Shown piece after piece: positions 53,032-64,000 of a stretch of DNA of 64,000 nt. The DNA lies in NCBI RefSeq assembly GCF_002288265.1, contig NZ_CP016778.1, positions 1,240,001-1,304,000 on the forward strand, in the 5' to 3' direction. The notes beneath the pieces are model-generated. The model was not told the origin of the DNA and did not search any database. It saw only the letters and a program-made list of their open reading frames with translations. The stretch is from Candidatus Planktophila versatilis. Lineage in GTDB: Bacteria; Actinomycetota; Actinomycetes; Nanopelagicales; Nanopelagicaceae. Numbering within the stretch: the stretch's first letter is position 1; every line of letters starts with the position of its first letter. The translations under genes were made by a program, and so were the position numbers.

Positions 53032-55529
53032 CTACTTTTGCTCCGAAATCTCATCTTCGCTGTTGCGGGTCACAGATAACAGGGTCACACCAACATCTAA
53101 GTTGACCAGACGAACTCCCATTGAATCGCGGCCTGTTTGGCGCACTTCAGCTGCAGGGGTTCGCATGACAGTTCCAGCAGATGTAATCGCAAGGATTTCA
53201 TCTTTATCTTCTAATACAAGTGCGGATACAAGAGTTCCGCGAGAATCTTCATCGATCTTTGCCGCCTTTATGCCAATGCCACCACGACCCTGTAATCGAT
53301 ACTCATCGATTGGAGTTTTTTTGCCATAGCCACCATCAGTTGCGGTAAAGACAAATGCACCTTGCGTAGATTGAGAATCAACGCGCGCCATTGTTAAGAG
53401 TTCATCACCCGCGCGAAATTTCATTCCAATCACACCAGATGTGGAACGTCCCATCGGGCGAAGTGAATCGTCATCGGTGGTAAAGCGCAGTGACATCGCC
53501 TTCTTAGAGACAAGTAAGAGTTCATCGGCATTACGGACAAGAGAAGCTGAAACAACTTCATCTCCAGGCTTTAATGAGATTGCAATGAGGCCACCTGTGC
53601 GCGGTGAATCGTATTCAGTCAGTGGGGTCTTCTTAACTAGTCCACCTTTTGTGGCAAGTACTAGGTAAGGAGCTGCGTTGTAATCTTTAAATGAAAGGAC
53701 TTGTGCAATTTGTTCCTCTGGCTTAAATGCCATCAGATTTGCCACATGTTGTCCGCGGGCATCGCGGCCAGCATCAGGAAGCTCGTGCACCTTCGCCCGA
53801 TATACGCGGCCCTGGTTGGTGAAGAACAAGAGCCAATCATGGGTAGAGGCGACAAAGAAATGATCAACCACATCATCTTGCTTCAGCGCCGCACCTTTAA
53901 CGCCGCGACCACCTCTGCGCTGTGATTTATAGAGATCAGCGGTAGTGCGCTTGGAATACCCACCGCGGGTAATAGTTACTACAACATTATTATCAGGGAT
54001 GAGATCTTCAGCCGAGAAATCACCTTCACTTGCCACAATTTGAGTACGGCGCTCATCGCCATATTTAGTAATCACTTCAGTGAGCTCGCTCTTGATGATT
54101 TCGCGCTGCTTACTTTCCGATGCCAAGATTGCGTTGAGTTCGATGATGTCAGCCATCAGGCCTTCGTATTCATCATTAATCTTCTGCCGCTCAAGTGCTG
54201 CAATCCGGCGCAACTGCATATCAAGAATTGCATTTGCTTGGATCTCATCGACATCAAGTAACTTCATCAAACCTGTGCGCGCTTCTTCGGGGGTCTTTGA
54301 GGCACGAATGAGTGCAATCACGGCATCGAGGGCATCGAGTGCCTTGAGGTATCCCTTAAGGATGTGTGCGCGTTTCTCTTTTTCAACTAAGCGGAATTTA
54401 GTACGACGCACAATGACTTCAACTTGATGCTCGATGTAATACTTAATGAATTCATCTAAGCGCAAGGTACGCGGAACACCGTCGACAAGTGCCAACATGT
54501 TGGCACCAAAAGTATCTTGTAGTTGAGTCTGCTTATATAAATTATTCAGAATCACCTTTGGAATTGCCGAGCTCTGCAAGACAATAACCAGGCGCTGGCC
54601 TAAACGTTCGTTACCTTCATCGCGCACATCTGCGATTCCTTTAATCTTTCCATCTTTAACAAGTTCCGCAATTTTAAGTGCCAGGTTATCTGGGTTTACT
54701 TGATAGGGAAGTTCAGTAACAACTAAGCAGGTGCGCTTATTAATCTCTTCTACATTTACTACTGCCCGCATAGTCACTGAGCCACGACCAGTGCGATAGG
54801 CATCTTCAATGCCGCCACGGCCAACAATCAGTGCCTTGGTTGGAAAATCTGGGCCTTTCACAACAGTAAGCAAATGATTAAGTAGATCTGGGGCCGGCAT
54901 ATCTGGATGTTCAAGTGCGTAAATAACTGCCTCACCGATTTCGCGAAGATTATGTGGCGGAATATTTGTCGCCATACCCACTGCAATACCGGCAGAACCG
55001 TTCACAAGTAAGTTGGGAAAGCGTGCAGGTAATACATCTGGCTCTTGTGATCGCCCGTCGTAGTTGGGCGAGAAGTTGACGGTATCTTCATCGATATCAC
55101 GCATCATCTCCATGGCAAGAGGTGCCAAGCGAGCTTCGGTGTAACGCATCGCAGCTGCTGGATCGTTACCGGGTGAACCGAAGTTTCCGTTGCCATCTAC
55201 CAATGGATAACGAAGTGACCATGACTGAGCTAAACGAACAACGGTGTCATAGATAGCGGTGTCACCATGAGGATGGTAATTACCCATGACATCACCGACG
55301 ATGCGAGAAGATTTGTAATAGCCCTTATCGGGGCGATAACCAGCATCGAACATGGCATAGAGAACGCGGCGGTGAACTGGCTTTAGCCCATCTCGCACAT
55401 CAGGAAGTGCGCGCCCAACAATGACAGACATGGCGTAGTCGAGATAGCTGCGCGCCATTTCAACTTGTAGGTCTACTTTTTCGATGCGATCGAAAGTTAC
55501 CTCTTCCGGTGTCATGTCATCAGTTGTCA

Positions 55530-55530
<1 letters not shown>
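53032..55530 (-). CDS. gyrA: DNA gyrase subunit A
   Basis: Type IIA topoisomerase subunit of 832 residues. The breakage-reunion domain has the catalytic tyrosine in [10 protein letters not shown], with the quinolone-region [10 protein letters not shown] before it; the threonine occupies the position of E. coli serine 83. The C-terminal pinwheel carries the GyrA box [10 protein letters not shown] near residue 540 and repeated blades. Its start ATG shares one base with the gyrB stop, so the two subunits are translationally coupled. Confidence 0.97.
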
Positions 55531-57567
<2,037 letters not shown>

Positions 57568-57688
57568 AGGGTGAAATCCTATCGTTAAATCGCAAGTCAA
57601 ATACCGGCGAGAAGCCTTAGGAGTGGGATTTACCGCCCGTTCGGCGCAGGGGTGAGGGTTCCTACTGAATCAACTCACTCTTTGCTAG

Positions 57689-57710
57689 ATATCCACAGAG
57701 TTTATCCCCA
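57689..57710 (+). promoter_or_regulatory. Pair of DnaA-box-like sequences upstream of gyrB
   Basis: ATATCCACA (57689-57697) and TTATCCCCA (57702-57710), each one mismatch from TTATCCACA and in the same orientation with 13-bp spacing. They may be regulatory DnaA sites. No dnaA or dnaN gene and no AT-rich unwinding region is nearby. Confidence 0.35.
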
Positions 57711-57757
57711 TTGTGGGTGGAGTTACACCCATGTAATTCAGCGCAAAGTTAGAAATA

Positions 57758-58675
57758 TCAAATCTGTGGTCCTAGCGATTCCATCGCACGTAGCGTTGCA
57801 ATGCGCTCTTCGATGGGTGGATGAGTACTAAATAACTTTGAGACAGCTTTTGCATCCAACGGGGATTCGATCCAAATATGTGCGACCGCATTTGATTTCT
57901 GGCGCACCACGGTTGAATCAGCAGCCAAAACTTCAAGTGCTTTGCGTAGCCCAGCAGGATTGCGCGTAAAGGAGACCGCCGTGGCATCAGCGAGCGCCTC
58001 ACGCTTACGTGAGATTGCAGATTTCAAGAGCAGCGCTGCAATCGGAGCAAGAATTAAGACAACAAGTGAGAGAACAAGTGCTACTGGGTTTTGATTTTGG
58101 TTTCCATCTCTGCGACCGCCACCAAAGAACATGATGCGCATCAGGAAATCACTCAGGATTGCAATTGCTCCGGCAGTGGTTGCAGCAACTGCTGACACTA
58201 AGGTGTCACGGTTTGCCACATGTGACATCTCATGGGCAATGACTCCCTGAAGTTCATCGCGATCCATGACTTCTAGAATCCGTGTAGTAAATGCAATCAG
58301 TGCATGATCGGGATTTCGCCCTGTAGCAAATGCATTGGGCGCAGAATCTTCCACGATTGCCACTTTAGGCATAGGTAGACCACTTGCAATCACCACTTCT
58401 TCAATCACATTGAAGAGTTCGGGGGCATCTTCGCGGGTAACAACTTTGGCACCTGTCATGGTGAGAACTAATTTATCTGAGCCATAGTAAGAGCCCCACA
58501 CACCGATGAGTGATATTCCCACCGCAAAGGGAACAATTGTCGAAGCTGTCCCGGCTCCAAAATATGTTAGTACCGCGTATGCGACAAGCCAGGTGAGAAC
58601 TCCCATTGCTGCAAGAAGGAAATAGGTCTTTCCTTTATTGGCAGAAGCGAGTGCGCGAAAGTTATTCTCAGCCAT
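57758..58675 (-). CDS. htpX: Zinc metalloprotease HtpX
   Basis: Membrane-bound M48 protease of 305 residues for membrane protein quality control. Two N-terminal helices (about 15-60) are followed by the zinc motif IAHEMSHVANRDT near residue 145 and further hydrophobic helices, with the third ligand in the REALADA segment. It starts 8 bp after the lemA stop, so lemA and htpX form an operon, a common pairing in bacteria. Confidence 0.93.
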   Translation of the reverse strand: MAENNFRALASANKGKTYFLLAAMGVLTWLVAYAVLTYFGAGTASTIVPFAVGISLIGVWGSYYGSDKLVLTMTGAKVVTREDAPELFNVIEEVVIASGLPMPKVAIVEDSAPNAFATGRNPDHALIAFTTRILEVMDRDELQGVIAHEMSHVANRDTLVSAVAATTAGAIAILSDFLMRIMFFGGGRRDGNQNQNPVALVLSLVVLILAPIAALLLKSAISRKREALADATAVSFTRNPAGLRKALEVLAADSTVVRQKSNAVAHIWIESPLDAKAVSKLFSTHPPIEERIATLRAMESLGPQI

Positions 58676-58683
58676 CGAACTAA

Positions 58684-59232
58684 CTAGAACTTAACGCCAG
58701 GAACGTTGCGATCTGTTGGATTCTCAACTTCATAGAAATCACGAGCATCTACCTTGGCAAAGCCAGCAAAGAAGCTGGTGGGGATGGTTTTAACGGCTGT
58801 ATTAAGTGAGCGCACGTTGTCGTTATAGAACTGACGTGCAAAGGAAACTTTATTCTCAGTTGTAGAAAGTTCTTCTTGCAGAGATAAGAAGTTTGCCGAT
58901 GCTTTTAGATCTGGATACGCCTCAGCAACTGCAAGTAAACCTTTGAGTGCATTTGTCAGAGCGCCATCTGCTGCTGCAACGTCAGCAACTGTTGTTGCAC
59001 TTGTTGCCTTTGCCCGCGCTGTGACAACGGCGTCAAATGTTGATTGTTCGTGGGCTGCATAACCTTTAACGGTCTCTACTAAATTTGGAATCAGATCTGC
59101 GCGTCGCTTGAGCTGTACTTCAATCTGCGCGAATGCTTCATCGACTGTGATGTTTAGACGAATGAGGCGGTTGTATTGAGCAATAAAAAATAGAACCAAA
59201 AGTACGACTGCGCCGATGACTATATATTCCAT
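58684..59232 (-). CDS. lemA: LemA family protein
   Basis: A 182-residue protein with one N-terminal transmembrane helix (EYIVIGAVVLLVLFFIA) and a helical cytoplasmic or periplasmic domain with RRADLIPNLVETVKGYAAHE, the family signature, and ARQFYNDNVRSLNT. Its exact role is unknown in the family; association with HtpX or other membrane proteases is frequent, and the operon here supports that. Confidence 0.9.
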   Translation of the reverse strand: MEYIVIGAVVLLVLFFIAQYNRLIRLNITVDEAFAQIEVQLKRRADLIPNLVETVKGYAAHEQSTFDAVVTARAKATSATTVADVAAADGALTNALKGLLAVAEAYPDLKASANFLSLQEELSTTENKVSFARQFYNDNVRSLNTAVKTIPTSFFAGFAKVDARDFYEVENPTDRNVPGVKF

Positions 59233-59290
59233 AATGTGTTCAACCTTCTGGTGGGTAGTTGTATTCCCCAGATATAGGCTATCCGAGGAG

Positions 59291-59869
59291 CTATTTGATC
59301 TTGCTCTGGTGAAAATTCATAAAGGAGCGGCTTGGGGTTGGCCCGCGCTGTCCTTGGTAACGTGATGCGTAAATGGCTGAACCGTATGGGTGTTCAGCAG
59401 GGGATGAAAGTCTAATCAGACAGAGCTGACCGATTTTCATGCCTGGGAATAACTTCACCGGCAAGTTAGCAACATTCGATAGTTCCAGGGTGATGTGTCC
59501 AGAAAATCCAGGATCAATAAATCCTGCAGTGGAATGTGTCAGCAGTCCAAGGCGGCCCAGTGAAGATTTGCCCTCTAGCCGCCCGGCGATGTCATCGGGA
59601 AGAGTGATAATTTCATAGGTGCTTGCCAATACGAATTCACCTGGGTGCAAGATAAATGCTTCGCCATCTTCGGCAACAACTTCGCGAGTGAGCTCGGGTT
59701 GTTCCAGTGATGGATCGATGACTGAATATTTATGATTTTCAAAGACGCGAAAGAATTTATCCAGGCGGACATCGACAGAGGAAGGTTGAATCATCGCCTC
59801 TTCAAAAGGCTCAACGGCCACGCGGCCCGCCGTTATTTCGGAGCGAATATCGCGATCACTAAGAAGCAC
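59291..59869 (-). CDS. dcd: dCTP deaminase
   Basis: Nucleotide-pool enzyme of 192 residues converting dCTP to dUTP, or directly to dUMP in the bifunctional actinobacterial form. Trimeric dUTPase-like fold with [36 protein letters not shown] (the catalytic-region strand), and [12 protein letters not shown] start at 59869. Divergent from the acyl-CoA dehydrogenase. Whether it also hydrolyses dUTP cannot be decided by eye. Confidence 0.92.
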   Translation of the reverse strand: MLLSDRDIRSEITAGRVAVEPFEEAMIQPSSVDVRLDKFFRVFENHKYSVIDPSLEQPELTREVVAEDGEAFILHPGEFVLASTYEIITLPDDIAGRLEGKSSLGRLGLLTHSTAGFIDPGFSGHITLELSNVANLPVKLFPGMKIGQLCLIRLSSPAEHPYGSAIYASRYQGQRGPTPSRSFMNFHQSKIK

Positions 59870-59950
59870 GGCGCGAGCCTACCTTTGCGGGCTTAGAAAA
59901 AGGAGTCCGGCGCGCTTGCCTAAGTTACTGGCGGGTAGCATTATTGCGCC

Positions 59951-61777
59951 ATGAGCCATTACACAGCCAACCTGCGCGATATTGAATTCTGCCTCTTTGA
60001 CCTACTTGGTCGCGAAAAAGTACTGGGTACTTCTATCTACTCTGAACTTGATCGCGATACCGCAATGGGAATGTTAGAAGAGATGAAGCGTTTATGTGAG
60101 AACGATCTCGCTGCTTCCTTTGTTGAAGGCGATCGCGTTGGCGCAATCCTGAATAAAGAGACTGGCAATGTAAATCTGCCTGCGAGCTTTATTAAATCTT
60201 ATAAGTCATACATTGATGGCGAGTGGTGGCGACTTGATGCACCAGTAGAACTCGGTGGTATGAAAGTTCCAGCATCCATTCGTTGGGCGATTGCCGAAAT
60301 GGTTCTTGGCTCAAATCCCGCTGTTCACCTCTATGCATCCGGTTACGCCTTTGCCCATGTTGCATTTTTATTGGGCACAGATGTTCAAAAAACAATGGCG
60401 AAACATATGGTTGATCGTCACTGGGGCGCGACCATGCAATTGACTGAACCAGATGCTGGTTCAGATGTTGGGGCAGGGCGGACAAAAGCTGTGGAACAAG
60501 CAGATGGGACTTGGCATATCACCGGAAATAAGCGATACATCACTTCCGGAGATGCCGACTTCTATGAGAATGTGATGCACTTTGTGCTCGCTCGTCGTGA
60601 AGGTGGCGGACCAGGAACAAAAGGTTTATCACTCTTTCTCATTCCTAAATTCATGTTCGATCTTGAGACAGGCGAACTAGGAAAACGCAATGGCGTATAT
60701 GTCACAGCCCTGGAAAGTAAAATGGGCCTTAATGTTTCTGCTACCTGCGAAGTAAATCTTGGCGAGAAAGAGCCTGCCGTTGGCTATCTACTCGGTGATG
60801 TCCACCAAGGAATCTTCCAGATGTTTAAAATTATCGAATTCGCTCGCATGATGGTGGGAACTAAGGCGATTGCAACGTTATCTGCCGGCTATCTGCAAGC
60901 ACTCTCCTATGCCAAAGTCCGCGTGCAAGGTGGCGATATGAAGGTGATGAACGATAAAGCAAGCCCGCGTGTGACAATCATTAAGCATCCAGACGTTCGC
61001 CGCTCCTTGATGGTGCAGAAGGCTTACTCCGAAGGAATGCGCGCACTCGTGCTCTATACCGCCTCTATCCAAGATGAAATCGAATTGGCTCGAGCAGCCG
61101 GGGAAGAAGAGAAGTTAGAGAAGATGGAACGTCTGAACGATCTCCTGCTTCCAGTTGTTAAAGGCTTCGGTTCTGAAAAATCATGGACACTTCTTGGTAC
61201 TGAATCACTACAAACATTTGGTGGAGCCGGATTTACCCAAGATTGGCCACTAGAACAGTATGTGCGCGATGCCAAGATTGATACTTTGTATGAAGGCACA
61301 ACAGCAATTCAAGGTTTGGACTTCTTCTTCCGCAAAGTTGTAAAAGATGGTGGGCGTGCACTTGGTCTACTCGGAAAAGAGATTCAAGCATTTGCTGAAA
61401 GTGGAGGAGCACATGCCGCTGAGAAGCAAGCTCTCCTTAAAGCACTGGCTGATCTCAATGGAATTATCGGCGTACTTGTTGGCCATGCGATGGCATCACA
61501 AGAGAAGTCAGATGAGATTTACAAGGTGGGCTTAAGCACCTCACGCGCTTTGATGGCAGTGGGCGATGTCATCATTACTTGGCTTCTTCTTCGCCAGGCA
61601 GATATTGCAGAAGCGAAGTTAGCTGCCGGTGCTGGCAAAGATACTGATTTCTACACCGGCAAAATTGCATCGGCAAAGTTCTTTGTTGCAACAGTTCTTC
61701 CACATATCACTGCAGATCGTAAGATTGTGGAAGCAACTGATTCAACGATTATGGAGATCCCGGAGTCCGCTTTTTAG
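59951..61777 (+). CDS. Acyl-CoA dehydrogenase (long form)
   Basis: FAD-dependent acyl-CoA dehydrogenase of 608 residues, longer than the usual 380. It carries an N-terminal extension and the middle MQLTEPDAGSDVGAGRTKA and ITGNKRYITSG flavin-contact strands, then a helical domain with the catalytic-base region DTLYEGTTAIQ. A C-terminal extension of roughly 100 residues resembles mycobacterial FadE5-type enzymes. It starts beta-oxidation of fatty acyl-CoA; chain-length preference is unknown. No other beta-oxidation gene is adjacent. Confidence 0.9.
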   Translation: MSHYTANLRDIEFCLFDLLGREKVLGTSIYSELDRDTAMGMLEEMKRLCENDLAASFVEGDRVGAILNKETGNVNLPASFIKSYKSYIDGEWWRLDAPVELGGMKVPASIRWAIAEMVLGSNPAVHLYASGYAFAHVAFLLGTDVQKTMAKHMVDRHWGATMQLTEPDAGSDVGAGRTKAVEQADGTWHITGNKRYITSGDADFYENVMHFVLARREGGGPGTKGLSLFLIPKFMFDLETGELGKRNGVYVTALESKMGLNVSATCEVNLGEKEPAVGYLLGDVHQGIFQMFKIIEFARMMVGTKAIATLSAGYLQALSYAKVRVQGGDMKVMNDKASPRVTIIKHPDVRRSLMVQKAYSEGMRALVLYTASIQDEIELARAAGEEEKLEKMERLNDLLLPVVKGFGSEKSWTLLGTESLQTFGGAGFTQDWPLEQYVRDAKIDTLYEGTTAIQGLDFFFRKVVKDGGRALGLLGKEIQAFAESGGAHAAEKQALLKALADLNGIIGVLVGHAMASQEKSDEIYKVGLSTSRALMAVGDVIITWLLLRQADIAEAKLAAGAGKDTDFYTGKIASAKFFVATVLPHITADRKIVEATDSTIMEIPESAF

Positions 61778-61800
61778 TCCTTGTACGATAACCTTTCCTG

Positions 61801-62724
61801 GTGCTTTCAAAACATCGTGGTGAGTTTTTTCTTGTTTTAGGAGCTTTCTTCTTCGCATTAAGCGGAATCGTGGTTACGGTTGTACTAAAGCATTTGCCAG
61901 CATTTCGCTTAGCTGAGTTCCGTTCTGTGACGGCTGTGCTCATTCTCGGAACACTGGTTGCACTCACCCGCCCTGAAATCATCAGGATGGTGCGCGCTGA
62001 AATACCTAAATTAGGCTTATACGGTGTCATCGGTTTTGCGATGGTTAATTTTGGATACCTACTTGGCATCCAACGTGGAGTGCCACTAGCTCTTGTTTTG
62101 ATTATCGAGTTCACCGCTTCAATCTGGATCGCCTTATGGATTAAGTTTGTCCGTAAGTCTTTCGTTGCGCGCCAAATGTGGATAGCTATCGCCTTCTCAA
62201 TTCTCGGTTTGGTCTTGGTTGCCAAGGCGTGGGATGGCTTCGCTTTCGACTTGATTGGTATCGGTGGTGCTGTGATGAGCGCCTTCGCGCTAGCTGCGTA
62301 CTTCTTAATGAGTGAGAAAATTGGAAAGAAACGTGAACCGATTGCCCTACTTATCTTTGGTATGGGATTTGCATCAATCTTTTGGCTTGTAGTTCTTCCA
62401 CCTTGGACCTTTCCTTTTGAAGTATTTACAATGAAGATGGACCTGGGTGGCATTGCTGCTGGCACATTAGTTCCTGGTTGGGTGATGATGGCAGCAGCTG
62501 CAATCATTGGAACCGTAGTTCCTTATCTCTGCGTGCTTACCGGAATGCGACTCCTTACTGCATCGACAAGTAGCGTCATTGGAATGCTTGAGCCGGTACT
62601 GGCCGGTGCCTTTGCCTGGGTCTGGTTTGCTCAGAGCTGGGATGTAATTCAACTCTTCGGAGCACTCGTCGTGCTCTTTGGAATCTACTTAGCAGACCGT
62701 GCAAAAACGGTGGCCACAGAATAA
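61801..62724 (+). CDS. EamA family (DMT superfamily) transporter
   Basis: Integral membrane protein of 307 residues with about ten hydrophobic helices arranged as two EamA repeats (repeat 1 near 5-135, repeat 2 near 155-300; the second contains TASTSSVIGMLEPVLAGAFAW, split here across the helix). GTG start at 61801, 24 bp after the dehydrogenase stop, so it may be co-transcribed. Members export amino acids or metabolites; the substrate here is unknown. Confidence 0.87.
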   Translation: MLSKHRGEFFLVLGAFFFALSGIVVTVVLKHLPAFRLAEFRSVTAVLILGTLVALTRPEIIRMVRAEIPKLGLYGVIGFAMVNFGYLLGIQRGVPLALVLIIEFTASIWIALWIKFVRKSFVARQMWIAIAFSILGLVLVAKAWDGFAFDLIGIGGAVMSAFALAAYFLMSEKIGKKREPIALLIFGMGFASIFWLVVLPPWTFPFEVFTMKMDLGGIAAGTLVPGWVMMAAAAIIGTVVPYLCVLTGMRLLTASTSSVIGMLEPVLAGAFAWVWFAQSWDVIQLFGALVVLFGIYLADRAKTVATE

Positions 62725-62735
62725 ATCAAAAGGAA

Positions 62736-64000
62736 CTACTCGTTCCAGCCACCATCACCTGGCGCAGTTGGTTGGATATCATTTGTAGATCCTGTTGATT
62801 GTGTGAAGTCGCGTCCAGAACCAACATTCGGTGCCATATCAAAGAAGCGTGCAAAGTGAAGTTGGGCAGAGACGGTAATGGTGCGAGTTGGTCCATTACG
62901 GTGCTTGGCCACAATGAAATCTGCTTCACCTGATCGGTTCTGTGAGTCATACATATCATCGCGGTGAAGCAAGATAACTACGTCGGCATCTTGTTCGATA
63001 GAACCAGATTCACGAAGGTCTGAGAGCATCGGGCGCTTATCTGTACGTTGTTCCGGGCCACGGTTGAGCTGTGAGATTGCAATAACTGGAACATCTAATT
63101 CTTTTGCCATCAACTTTAATTGACGCGAAAATTCCGAGACTTCTTGCTGGCGGTTCTCCACCTTTTTACCTGATGTCATCAGCTGCAGGTAATCAATCAC
63201 GACGAGTTTGAGATTGTGACGTTGCTTTAAGCGGCGTGCTTTTGCTCGAATCTCCATCATAGAAAGGTTGGCTGAATCATCAATAAATAACGGTGCATCT
63301 GAGATCTCACCCATTCGGCGAGCAAGCTTTGACCATTCATCATCGCTGAGTTGACCGGAACGAATGCTATTAAGTCCCACACGCGCTTCGGCAGAGAGCA
63401 TGCGCATTGTGATTTCAGATTTCGACATTTCAAGAGAGAAGATCACCGCTGTTTGGTTATCGTGAATTGCGGCGTGACGGGCAATATCAAGACCGAGCGT
63501 TGATTTACCGACAGCAGGACGAGCTGCAAGAATAATCATATTTCCAGGATGGAAACCGTGTGTAAGAAGGTCGAGATCGCGGAAACCAGATTTAACACCT
63601 TCGGCGCCAACACCTTTTGAAATAGCTTCAATCTCATCAAGTGCCTGCGGCAGTAAAGTATTAAGTTGCACATAATCTTCAGAAGAGCGTCGTTCTGTTA
63701 CCGCATAGACCTCTGCTTGCGCAGCATCTACTGCATCATCTACTTCACCATTTTGATCATAGCCAAGTTGCACAATCTTTGTTCCTGCCTCCACAAGCCT
63801 GCGCATGATTGCATGTTCTAAAACTATCTTTGCGTAGTAGCCGGCGTTAGCAGCGGTTGGCACAGAAGAGATAAGTGTGTGCAAGTAAGGTGCACCACCT
63901 GCGCGCGCAATATCGCCACGCTTTGTGAGTTCTGCCGCAACAGTAATTGCATCGGCTGGTTCACCGCGTCCGTAGAGATCTAGAATTGCATCATAGATAA
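62736..64000 (-). CDS. dnaB: Replicative DNA helicase, 5' end beyond the window
   Basis: RecA-fold hexameric helicase. The C-terminal domain has Walker A ARPAVGKSTLG, Walker B LVVIDYLQLM, and the arginine-finger region HRNGPTRTI. The open reading frame continues through the window edge: translation of 63885-64000 gives IYDAILDLYGRGEPADAI, the DnaB N-terminal domain, so the first Met inside the window is not the start and the gene is truncated by the boundary. No intein is seen in the visible part. Presence near gyrAB supports an origin-proximal location. Confidence 0.94.
   Translation of the reverse strand, partial: IYDAILDLYGRGEPADAITVAAELTKRGDIARAGGAPYLHTLISSVPTAANAGYYAKIVLEHAIMRRLVEAGTKIVQLGYDQNGEVDDAVDAAQAEVYAVTERRSSEDYVQLNTLLPQALDEIEAISKGVGAEGVKSGFRDLDLLTHGFHPGNMIILAARPAVGKSTLGLDIARHAAIHDNQTAVIFSLEMSKSEITMRMLSAEARVGLNSIRSGQLSDDEWSKLARRMGEISDAPLFIDDSANLSMMEIRAKARRLKQRHNLKLVVIDYLQLMTSGKKVENRQQEVSEFSRQLKLMAKELDVPVIAISQLNRGPEQRTDKRPMLSDLRESGSIEQDADVVILLHRDDMYDSQNRSGEADFIVAKHRNGPTRTITVSAQLHFARFFDMAPNVGSGRDFTQSTGSTNDIQPTAPGDGGWNE

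Overview
The window looks like a chromosomal segment of a streamlined, low-GC member of the Actinobacteria. The strongest evidence is the block gyrB, gyrA, tRNA-Ile, tRNA-Ala, cyclophilin, rhomboid protease, crgA, trpG/pabA-type glutaminase, PASTA kinase and PP2C phosphatase, which is the familiar origin-proximal actinobacterial neighbourhood. GuaB1, an FprA-type reductase and the actinobacterial form of the succinate dehydrogenase anchor agree with this. Base composition is far from the high GC usual in the phylum, genes are tightly packed with many 4-nt overlaps, and tRNAs lack an encoded CCA. A freshwater acI-type (Nanopelagicales) organism would fit, but that is an inference. No insertion sequence, phage gene, CRISPR array or rRNA was seen.

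Layout. 1-4.4 kb: a class III aminotransferase, tRNA-Arg, GuaB1 and FprA. 4.4-10.6 kb: a complete L-rhamnose pathway (LacI regulator, mutarotase, isomerase, fused aldolase/lactaldehyde dehydrogenase, kinase). 10.6-32.6 kb: a large carbohydrate and sugar-acid island with three enolase-superfamily dehydratase-like proteins, three SDRs, an SMP-30 lactonase, a TIM-barrel epimerase, a family III CoA-transferase, a CitE-like lyase, a TPP-dependent E1 pair with a free-standing lipoyl domain, an arabinose/fucose-isomerase-like protein, a ribose-type ABC transporter, two LacI paralogues, an MmgE/PrpD protein and a Gfo/Idh/MocA oxidoreductase. 32.7-41.4 kb: two tRNA-Ser genes flanking a PhoX-like exported protein, a Rieske-type exported protein, aminopeptidase P, two CrcB fluoride channels and the sdhCAB operon. 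41.5-45.1 kb: operon of glycerophosphodiesterase, pheA, serS and a HAD phosphatase. 45.1-57.5 kb: the conserved actinobacterial block, interrupted by an FMN L-lactate-oxidase-like gene and a membrane Fe-S oxidoreductase. 57.5-64 kb: htpX, lemA, dcd, an acyl-CoA dehydrogenase, an EamA transporter and dnaB, which runs off the window.

How the parts may work together. L-rhamnose is epimerised, isomerised, phosphorylated and cleaved to DHAP and L-lactaldehyde, and the fused enzyme oxidises the latter to L-lactate. The lactate-oxidase-like protein at 48.4 kb and its Fe-S neighbour could then pass lactate electrons to respiration. The adjoining island has the components of an oxidative route (dehydrogenase, lactonase, dehydratase, second dehydrogenase), but no recognisable diketo-acid hydrolase. 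Instead it carries an E1 alpha/beta pair with a lipoyl-domain protein lacking any E2 catalytic core, plus a CoA-transferase and a CitE-like lyase. Two identical 14-bp LacI-type operators, with a variant at a third promoter, tie the enolase-family genes, the CoA-transferase and the E1 operon into one probable regulon. This E2-less, LacI-controlled sugar-acid island is the most unusual system in the window.
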